The notes below the pieces were generated by a model that did not search any database, was not told the origin of the DNA, and saw nothing but the letters and a program-made list of their open reading frames with translations. Shown piece by piece: positions 8,082 through 12,500 of a stretch of 12,500 bases of DNA (the stretch's first letter is position 1; the number at the start of each line of letters is the position of its first letter). The DNA is from Dunaliella salina (lineage: Eukaryota > Chlorophyta > Chlorophyceae > Chlamydomonadales > Dunaliellaceae). A program made the position numbers and the translations under genes. Location of the stretch: the NCBI GenBank assembly GCA_002284615.2, contig MU069556.1:188404-200903 (forward strand), in the 5' to 3' direction.

Positions 8082-11000
8082 CAAATGCACATGTACAGTC
8101 CATTGAGGAAATGATCAGCATGGACAGCCCTGCCCAATCACTGCAGCCTCGGTTTGAGCAGCTCCCGTCTCCAGAATGTCCATGCTCATCAGTCTAGAAA
8201 TGATAGGTGGACACCAACATCCCCTGTTCAATGTCCCTGAACAACTCTTCCTGTGGTCCTCTGTTGTTCCATTCTCTATTGGAGCAAATGAGGACCACAG
8301 GGATACTCGTTCAGGCCTCTCCCAAGCAACCTGCTTGAAAGCTTGGAGAGACGCAGAGAAGACTGGACTTGGACGGCACACTCTCAGAAGCATGTGCAAT
8401 ACTCTGGTGCACCAGGCTCGTTCTCTGAGCAGCACAAAGAACACACCACACATCCGATGCCCTGCAGCTGTGCTGTGCCATTTCATCCATCCTGGATAGG
8501 GTTCAGGTTTGAGGATTAGGGTTACAGTTTGGGTTTAGGGGTTGAGGGTTAGGGTTGGGTTATGCAAGGTCACAAGGAGGAGGAGGCCTCCATCAATCTC
8601 ACTGACCTGCAGGGAGGAGGGGGTCTCCATCAAACTGACAGACTGCTAGCCTGACTTCCTGGCTGCACAATCGATCAGCGGGTGTACACACCTGGGGGCG
8701 AAGAAGGTCAGGCCACCAGCAGCTCCGCGAGGGACGATGGAGATCTTGCTCACAGGGTCGTACTCCGGCATGAGGGCGCCCACCACAGCGTGGCCAGTCT
8801 CATGGTAGGCCACCAGTTTGCGCTTCTTGTCAGTCATTACAGCACCCTGCAGGCAACAGCGTGCGCACATGCATCAGGAGTTCACAGTAAACGTGAGGGG
8901 GACCACTGCATGGCCTGGAGGCCACCAGCTTGCGCTTTTCATCAGTCATCACAGCACCCTGGAGGTGACGCATTTACACACAATCAGCAGCTTTTTTTTT
9001 ATAGGGCAGCCATCGCGAAGAGGCTGGTTGACAACCAAACTCATGTTTCACACTGCAGCACTCGCCCGCCAAAATCAATGTGCACTATGTGTTTCCTTAC
9101 AACACAGGCGTAACAATCCATATTTTTTAGTTGCTGCCATGCAGCTGAAGACTAAGCTGCATCAGTTCGAGCACAGAAAGAGCTGCCAGAGCAGACCTTA
9201 TCAGGTCAGTAAATCCAAGAGCATTCGTCAAGGTGTCCAGGCTTCCTAGGTGCCTAGGTGCAGCCTAGCAGAGGCTGTTAGTGTGCTTCTACAAACACGG
9301 TTTGCGAGCATCTCGCTGCAACCCCATTGCCAAATATGATGCAGCGATGGACTCAGTCCATCAAACACCCTCTGGTGCAAGCGCAAGAGCATCAGTAGAC
9401 AGAGCAGAAATGCACGGCGTTCCATTAAGAACTTTTCAGCACTCCACAGCAAGAGCACCAGACCATTGCTTGTGCACAAAGGCCTAGTGTTCTCATCTCC
9501 TCCCCAGCACTTCATCTTCTAGATATTTGGAATAGGCCAGCAGCGGGTAAAATCAATTGAATTGAGCTTTGACTGGGAGGCGCATCTCCTGCTGCGGTGA
9601 TGGTTTGCAGTTATTCCACACTGGTTTGCATGACAATCTTGTAACCACCACAGGAGATGCACCATCCTGTCATCTGCTGCACTGAACCGGGTGAGCTGGA
9701 AAGTTTGAACTGCACCCTCGCATAGCGTCATCGCGCCCAGAATCTTGGTTTCCAAGGTTTCTCAGAGCAATGATGCCCTAGGGCATCTCCAATCTCTTCC
9801 TTGCTGATCTCCTTCGGGCGATGCTAGAGAATGTGGCAGGAAAGCATGTCATATTCTATCTCACCTTCTTTTCAGGGCCAGCAATGATGCGCTCCAGGGC
9901 ATCTGCAATCTCATCCTTGCTGATCTCCTTCAGGTTACGACGAGCTGTCAAGATGGCAGCCTCGTTCATCAGGTTCTGCAGGTCAGCACCTGCAGCACGG
10001 CACGCGAGCACACATCAGCTGCATCAGATCGAGTGTTGTAGGTGTCTCATGGCATGTCTTAGGATGGCAACATTGTTCATCAGATTTCGAAGGTCAACAC
10101 CCGCAGCAAGGCACACATCCGCTGCTTCAGTGCCAGTGTTGAATGTGGCAATTGTCCCATGTTTAAGAGCAGTAAATGGTGTCCCGGGTGCAGAGTGCCT
10201 GCAACACAACACACTTTAGATCGACAGCCGCATCATTTATTCTGCCGGGTTCAAGTCGTACCAGAACAACAGATTTCCATACCATGATTAGCAGCAGTGT
10301 TTCTGCAGGCCTTCTTCTGCAGTGACTCAGATAGGTCTGTCGCGCGTGTTCAGCGGCCACGCCTGCCCCTTGTAGTTACACTTGACAAAGGAAAGGCATG
10401 GACACTTGAGTGCACCATGAATGCAGAGCGCATTGACGAGTTGGTTTAGATGCTTGTGATGTTTTAGCATCAGTCTCAAAGCCAGTGCTGTAAGTGGCTC
10501 ACATCACAGCCTAGGCTAGCAGTCAGTCAGTCTGACTGGAGGCCTCCCTTTTTTATTCGTAACCTAACAGTAGCCTCCTTTTTTACTTGGAACCTTATAG
10601 TGGCTCACGTCACCGCCTCAAGTAAGCGCATAGAATGAGGGTCTGTGCAGAGCGCCTGCAACACAGCACATTGGAGACTCGATGGCCACATCATCAATCT
10701 TGCCGGGGGTTGCACGGATTTTTTGATGGTCTGCGCTTGTCTCTGGTATTTGTAACTTGAGGCACCTCGGTATCAATAAGCAGAGAACATCAGCTTTACC
10801 GCCTTTGTATAGAATGTGATACAGAGATGTCTTCAGGAATGAATTCCAACAGCAGATTCCCACGACAGGCTCATGCATGCATTCCAGGCATTGATCAACA
10901 AAACCACGTGAAAATACTCTTTGTAAGTTTCCTTTCAAATGCCCTGAAAGATCCACTATGCATGTCCAGCAATCATGCCTTCCCACCGCATGTGCACAAT

Positions 11001-12419
11001 TAAAGCACCAGGCATTTCCCTGGAGCCTTGCAGGTCAATGCCTTTGCATACAATTAGACTGACGGATTGTTACCCCACATGTGCAGGCGGCAACTCATTA
11101 GTCGCAGACAGATAAGGCAGAGGAGGAAGTTCATCAAGGCCAGCACTCCGCTAACAGCACCCAGGTTCTGTGACGAATCAAACAATTGGGGGGTCCACAG
11201 CGTAAGGTGTCTTTCAGAATAACACAGGCAGCTCAGCCAGAAGCCTCCCACTCAATGTCTTGTCCCCCCCAAAAACGCCTGGTTCAAGGCTAGAGCTGAT
11301 TGAAGTGTTCCAACACCCTCGTGCACCATGCTGTGCAACATCACATTGCGGAGCAGGAGGGCGCTGGGGTGCCTTAAGTTAGTTCAAACTTTATACCACG
11401 ATTTTTTGTCCAGCCCAGGTGGGCTTGTGCTACTTGGGGACAGGTGATCTGGCATAAGCTGTACCCCTTAAAGGTACAAGAAGCATGACAAGCGGGCTAG
11501 CGCTCAGATGCTGGTATGTCATAGGCTGCCGCACCCTTCCAATGACAGGTTCAGGCGAGAGTCAAGTGATACACAAAAACATCAAATGATAATACTCTGT
11601 CCAAAGGAATAGAAGCGTAATCATAGTGTGGACCGGGTACCAAGTTTATGGATGATTTCAGCAAAAATTTGATTTAATCAACTGAGATACTGAATTTCAC
11701 AAACCTGATCCAGGCAGGAGATCCAAGGCAGTTCAGCTGTGCTTGCATGACTCCCAGCAGGCAGCAATGGCAAAAGGGCAGGATGGGAGGGCAGGCAGCA
11801 GGGGCAAAGAGGCAGACTAGAACTAGCCTAGCAGGGTTCGTTGGAGCTCAGCGTCAGGCTGCACGCCCAGGTGGCCCAGGAACAGCGCTGCAGGCACCAC
11901 CATTTCCTGATGCTCTCACACCAGAGAGCTTGAGACGCGGAAATGGAGAGTTTCCTAGCAATCCCCATAAACCCTTTATGCTCACGAGTTTAATATGGAT
12001 TCTTCCTTTCACAGGGTTGGCTGCCGCTGCAGGCAGATTAAACTGTCTCATGAGGTTTGTCTTGTGCCATAAAAAGGATTCTGTACTCCCATGTTGAGTT
12101 GCTGCTCACTTGAGGTTCTACCCTTAACTGCATTTCCTTTTCCGCTCAGCCAGTCGCAATCTCCTGAACTCAATGGTACCTCTTTGCGAGAAACCAACAA
12201 AGTACCCCCCTCAGAGCCAGGGGTGGAGCATCCACTCACTGACACTTTCATGCAAAGAAACATGACACATATTCAATGCTCTCACAACCACCCACCAGTG
12301 AAGCCTGGGGTGCGGCGGGCCACCTTCTCAAAGTCCACATCCTTGGCTAGGGTCTTGCCCTTGGAGTGCACCTTCAGGATCTCCACGCGACCCTGCACAT
12401 CCGGCCTCTCAACAGTGAC
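3469..12419 (-). CDS. FTSH1: Type A thylakoid FtsH metalloprotease, 3' portion of gene (7 exons, partial)
   Basis: This gene encodes a membrane-anchored AAA ATPase and zinc protease. In plastids, type A (FTSH1/5) and type B (FTSH2/8) subunits form a mixed hexamer in the thylakoid that degrades photodamaged D1 during photosystem II repair. The coding segments join as 12419-12296, 9989-9865, 8846-8692, 7982-7841, 6676-6521, 4284-4210 and 3597-3469, giving 301 residues and a stop. All introns are GT-AG and the frame never breaks. Type A identity comes from [57 protein letters not shown] and [11 protein letters not shown]; type B subunits differ at these places. The zinc site is complete: HETGH at fragment residues 98-102 and Asp179 in TTGASGDF. 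Transit peptide, transmembrane helices, Walker motifs and the second region of homology lie beyond 12500. The introns total about 8 kb against about 0.9 kb of exon, and carry repeated exon fragments. A mitochondrial m-AAA subunit is much less likely. The paralogue number is uncertain. Confidence 0.93.
3598..4209 (-). other. FtsH intron F-G (612 bp)
   Basis: Donor GTGTGC, acceptor GCCCAG, phase 0. It contains a short telomere-like tract at 3681-3703 and a direct repeat GGAGGCAGCTTGC, starting near 3712 and 3742. Open frames on both strands (3732-4134) have no recognisable content. Confidence 0.85.
3681..3703. repeat. Short telomere-like tract
   Basis: TAGGGTTTAGGGTTAGGGTT followed by AAGG: one TTTAGGG unit and variants, in intron F-G about 85 nt upstream of the exon G acceptor. 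Confidence 0.8.
4210..4284 (-). CDS. FTSH1: FtsH exon F: C-terminal helix
   Basis: A 75-nt exon encoding residues 235-259, [20 protein letters not shown] then DILHK. It matches the conserved helical segment of type A FtsH (VEKAY..A...I......DILHK). The acceptor is CTGCAG|GTGAAG and the donor AAG|GTGTGC (4209-4208), phase 0. It is the shortest exon in the window. Confidence 0.93.
4400..5235. repeat. Degenerate tandem array, about 122-135 bp units
   Basis: Two markers recur in phase. AGGTGCTGG or a variant lies at 4481, 4704, 4832, 4967, 5089 and 5213. AGAAGGACAAG or a variant lies at 4413, 4542, 4753, 4889, about 5011 and 5132. The 223-bp gap between the first two AGGTGCTGG markers probably hides one decayed unit, giving about seven. 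The units also share CTTGTTC.A.AGTGAA and GGCAGGGGGGT. Confidence 0.75.
5337..5410. repeat. 74-bp alternating purine-pyrimidine tract (GT/GC)n
   Basis: Strict R-Y alternation over 74 bp, made of GT, GTGC and GC blocks, then a phase break at 5411. Such sequence readily adopts Z-DNA. Long dipeptide open frames on both strands here are artefacts of the repeat. Confidence 0.95.
5500..5545. repeat. Tandem 23-bp pair with overlapping hairpin
   Basis: TGCATGTTGTACGCTGTGCA is followed by ACA, then by TGCTTGTTGTATGCTGTGCA and ATA. GCATGTTG at 5501-5508 is the perfect complement of CAACATGC at 5518-5525. Confidence 0.8.
5756..5859. repeat. 52-bp tandem duplication, 50/52 identical
   Basis: Units 5756-5807 and 5808-5859 begin AACTGTTT and end CTAGATTGG. 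They differ at only two positions, so this is by far the youngest duplication in the window. Confidence 0.95.
6413..6463 (-). repeat. Echo of exon E 3' end
   Basis: Matches exon E bases 6534-6584 at 44 of 51 positions without a gap, offset 121. On the minus strand it reads [18 protein letters not shown] where the exon reads [18 protein letters not shown]. Several differences are synonymous. The donor GTGAGC has not been kept (AAACAA instead). Confidence 0.85.
6521..6676 (-). CDS. FTSH1: FtsH exon E: protease domain, helical C-terminal part
   Basis: Encodes residues 183-234: [20 protein letters not shown], then a Gly/Ser/Met-rich loop [19 protein letters not shown], then [12 protein letters not shown]. 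It aligns in order with the land-plant type A segment that ends SMATADIVDAE. The glycine-rich loop in the middle is the least conserved part. The acceptor is GTGCAG|GTCACC and the donor GAG|GTGAGC (6520-6519), phase 0. Confidence 0.94.
6642..6896 (-). repeat. Three-unit tandem that includes the exon E acceptor
   Basis: The marker ACAACACAAG/A occurs at 6681, 6779 and 6888. The third unit, 6849-6896, matches exon E/acceptor bases 6642-6689 at 39 of 48 positions. It still has GTGCAG before [13 protein letters not shown], where exon E reads [13 protein letters not shown]. The middle unit has lost the exon-like part but keeps the intron part, CACAACACAAGCAGGCA. Confidence 0.75.
6677..7840 (-). 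other. FtsH intron D-E (1164 bp)
   Basis: Donor GTGGGT, acceptor GTGCAG, phase 0. Beside exon E there is a three-unit tandem of about 98-109 bp (6642-6896) whose first unit includes the exon end. The remainder (6900-7840) shows no gene. It has a 10-bp perfect inverted repeat, GAAATTCTTG at 7322-7331 with its complement at 7447-7456. Confidence 0.85.
7841..7982 (-). CDS. FTSH1: FtsH exon D: M41 protease core with third zinc ligand
   Basis: Completes Ser135 and encodes residues 136-182: [17 protein letters not shown], then [19 protein letters not shown] and [11 protein letters not shown]. Asp179 in TTGASGDF is expected to be the third zinc ligand. The segment [12 protein letters not shown] is characteristic of type A thylakoid FtsH. 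The acceptor is TACAG|TGAGGA and the donor CAG|GTGGGT (7840-7839), phase 0. This acceptor is the only one of the seven that follows a CA microsatellite. Confidence 0.95.
8021..8080. repeat. Perfect (TG)30 microsatellite
   Basis: Thirty uninterrupted TG units. In the FtsH pre-mRNA this is a (CA)30 tract ending 36 nt upstream of the AG of exon D. Confidence 0.98.
8236..8315. other. 80-nt imperfect hairpin (36-nt arms, 8-nt loop)
   Basis: The left arm at 8236-8271 pairs with the right arm at 8280-8315. 29 of 36 positions are complementary, including an uninterrupted 12-bp core CCTGTGGTCCTC, with the loop at 8272-8279. Read on the plus strand there are two extra G-U pairs; on the minus strand (the FtsH pre-mRNA) there is one. 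The shape resembles a small-RNA precursor or a tiny foldback element; the sequence alone does not decide between these. Confidence 0.75.
8495..8562. repeat. Degenerate telomere-like tract
   Basis: A run of TTAGGG, TTTAGGG, TTGAGGG and TTTGGG variants, for example GTTTAGGGGTTGAGGGTTAG. Plant and green-algal telomeres are TTTAGGG. Here the tract is intronic and imperfect. Confidence 0.8.
8574..8648. repeat. Two-unit repeat of about 38 bp
   Basis: GGAGGAGGAGGCCTCCATCA then ATCTCACTGAC is followed by GGGAGGAGGGGGTCTCCATC then AAACTGACAGAC. The two diverged copies are tandem and lie between the telomere-like tract and exon C. Confidence 0.65.
8692..8846 (-). CDS. FTSH1: FtsH exon C: M41 protease active site
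   Basis: Encodes residues 84-134 plus two bases of Ser135. The zinc-binding and catalytic motif is HETGH (residues 98-102), in the context [20 protein letters not shown], followed by [20 protein letters not shown]. His98 and His102 are expected to bind zinc and Glu99 to be the catalytic base. The acceptor is CTGCAG|GGTGCT and the donor CCCAG|GTGTGT (8691-8690), phase 2. No key residue is missing, so the protease half should be active, unlike the plastid FtsH-like (FtsHi) paralogues that have lost the zinc motif. Confidence 0.96.
8919..8964 (-). repeat. Echo of exon C 5' end with retained AG
   Basis: Matches exon C/acceptor bases 8807-8852 at 40 of 46 positions without a gap, offset 112. On the minus strand it reads [13 protein letters not shown] against [13 protein letters not shown] in the exon. 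Of five coding base differences, three are synonymous. The acceptor-like CTCCAG before it still ends in AG, so it could act as an alternative 3' splice site 112 nt upstream of the real one. After LVA the similarity breaks down. Confidence 0.85.
9766..9818 (-). repeat. Echo of exon B 3' end
   Basis: These bases match exon B 9880-9934 at 49 of 53 aligned positions with one 2-nt deletion, 112-114 bp away on the downstream side. On the minus strand the echo reads [12 protein letters not shown] before the deletion shifts the frame; the exon reads [12 protein letters not shown]. This is the better conserved of the two echoes of exon B. Confidence 0.85.
9865..9989 (-). CDS. FTSH1: FtsH exon B: AAA lid and linker
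   Basis: Completes Gly42 and encodes residues 43-83, [13 protein letters not shown] then [20 protein letters not shown] and IIAGPEKK. The segment is the helical lid of the AAA module and the short linker to the protease. The acceptor is CTGCAG|GTGCTG and the donor AAG|GTGAGA (9864-9863), phase 0. It is 125 nt long, matching 41 codons plus two bases. Both ends of this exon have degenerate copies in the adjoining introns. Confidence 0.94.
10055..10161 (-). repeat. Echo of exon B 5' end and its acceptor
   Basis: Bases 10063-10114 match exon B/acceptor bases 9952-10003 at 42 of 52 positions with no gap (offset 111). The similarity then continues, with an 8-nt gap, through the adjoining intron: 10009-10052 versus 10113-10161. 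On the minus strand the echo still reads [10 protein letters not shown] where the exon reads [10 protein letters not shown]. Its acceptor has changed from CTGCAG to CTGCGG, so it should not splice. It lies in the intron upstream of exon B. Confidence 0.8.
10188..10710. repeat. Pair of intronic repeats, about 65 bp, 456 bp apart
   Basis: Segments 10188-10250 and 10644-10710 share GTGCAGAG.GCCTGCAACACA, then CA.TT..GA, then GCC.CATCAT with TGCCGGG. They are direct copies inside intron A-B. Between them lie further diverged copies of intron pieces such as GTGGCTCAC, so this intron has been built by repeated local duplication. Confidence 0.6.
12296..12419 (-). CDS. FTSH1: FtsH exon A: end of the AAA module
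   Basis: This exon encodes fragment residues 1-41 plus the first base of Gly42, starting [20 protein letters not shown] and ending [10 protein letters not shown]. It is the segment directly after the arginine-finger region of the AAA domain, leading into the AAA lid. The acceptor is CTGCAG|GTCACT (AG at 12421-12420) and the donor ACTG|GTGGGT (12295-12294), phase 1. A near-identical 27-bp piece of this exon recurs at 12474-12500, in the upstream intron. Confidence 0.92.
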
Positions 12420-12500
12420 CTGCAGCAAGCACAAAAATGAGAGTGGAGCCATGTCATCACAGCATCAATTTCTTTGCCCTTGGAGTGCACATTCAGGATC
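12420..12500 (-). other. FtsH intron upstream of exon A (partial) with exon A echo
   Basis: The acceptor side of the preceding intron, GCTGCAG|GTC, runs off the window edge. Bases 12474-12500 match exon A 12355-12381 at 26 of 27 positions, offset 119. On the minus strand the echo reads ILNVHSKGK against ILKVHSKGK in the exon. Its further extent cannot be seen. Confidence 0.85.

Larger units (their letters stand above)
7983..8691 (-). other. FtsH intron C-D (709 bp)
   Basis: Donor GTGTGT, acceptor TTGTACAG, phase 2. It holds a perfect (TG)30 on the plus strand at 8021-8080, an 80-nt hairpin at 8236-8315, a second small hairpin at 8317-8350, telomere-like repeats at 8495-8562 and a two-unit repeat at 8574-8648. 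Open frames running through the TG tract encode dipeptide runs and are not genes. Confidence 0.9.
8847..9864 (-). other. FtsH intron B-C (1018 bp)
   Basis: Donor GTGAGA, acceptor CTGCAG, phase 0. It contains an echo of the 3' end of exon B at 9766-9818, an echo of the 5' end of exon C at 8919-8964, and a T run at 8992-9000. A 10-bp perfect inverted repeat, GCATCTCCTG at 9582-9591 with its complement at 9651-9660, is also present. Open frames of up to 143 codons on the plus strand (8682-9249) overlap exon C and its echo and are shadows. Confidence 0.85.
9990..12295 (-). other. FtsH intron A-B (2306 bp)
   Basis: Donor GTGGGT, acceptor CTGCAG, phase 1. Next to exon B lies an exon echo (10063-10114, with its intron flank to about 10161). 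A pair of about 65-bp repeats lies at 10188-10250 and 10644-10710. A further pair, GTGGCTCACATCAC and GTGGCTCACGTCACC, occurs near 10495 and 10601. Two short T-rich repeats, GCCTCCCTTTTTTA and GCCTCCTTTTTTA, lie in 10540-10603. The part from about 11250 to 12290 looks unique, and no exon is hidden in it because exons A and B join without loss of conserved residues. A 116-residue open frame at 11747-12097 (+) has no recognisable content and is not called. Confidence 0.85.

Noticed and set aside
7891..8197. Open frames with long Thr-His or Cys-Val runs on both strands
   Set aside because: They are translations of the (TG)30 repeat; the real coding part on the minus strand is only exon D, up to 7982.
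11747..12097. 116-codon plus-strand open frame
   Set aside because: Low-complexity start, no motif, antisense within intron A-B.
12213..12235. Possible echo of the exon A donor end
   Set aside because: Only about 10 of 14 bases around AGCC.GGGGTG agree, which is not enough to claim a copy.
3469..12419. Bacterial or organellar origin of the ftsH gene
   Set aside because: Six GT-AG introns and type A plastid-specific motifs show a nuclear gene of a photosynthetic eukaryote.

Overview
The window is eukaryotic nuclear DNA, most likely from a chlorophyte green alga. Four things point that way. A plastid-type FtsH protease gene is split by six long GT-AG introns. Telomere-like TTTAGGG/TTAGGG tracts lie inside introns. 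Degenerate non-LTR retrotransposon tails are present. A TGTAA motif, the usual green-algal polyadenylation signal, lies downstream of the stop codon. Base composition looks intermediate and introns greatly exceed exons, which would suit a Dunaliella-like or other chlorophycean genome; the genus is a guess.

Left part (1 to about 3000). Two degenerate 3' ends of the same LINE family lie in the same orientation. One is cut by the window edge (1-402). The other is 5'-truncated, frameshifted and contains in-frame stops (about 1700-2439). Between them are a minisatellite of about 49 bp period (638-985), a GCTT microsatellite and unassigned sequence. From 2440 to about 3010 I see no gene.

Right part (3011-12500, minus strand). 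This is the 3' portion of one gene for a type A thylakoid FtsH metalloprotease (FTSH1/FTSH5 class). Seven exons encode the last 301 residues. They cover the end of the AAA module, the zinc site HETGH in 8692-8846, the third zinc ligand in 7841-7982, and a C terminus ending in PYQR at 3469. The ATPase core, transmembrane helices and transit peptide lie beyond 12500. Every junction was placed by hand; all six introns are GT-AG and the frame is continuous through them.

The introns hold the most interesting signal. Several exon ends are repeated in the neighbouring intron as degenerate direct copies that span the splice junction, usually 98-121 bp away ('exon echoes'). They were found for four exons, two of them on both sides. 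The same period of about 120 bp builds a large array in the intron at 4285-6520. The introns also carry a perfect (TG)30 close to a splice acceptor, a 74-bp alternating purine-pyrimidine tract, an 80-nt hairpin, a recent 52-bp tandem duplication and telomere-like repeats. I found no operon, prokaryotic system, CRISPR array, tRNA or rRNA.
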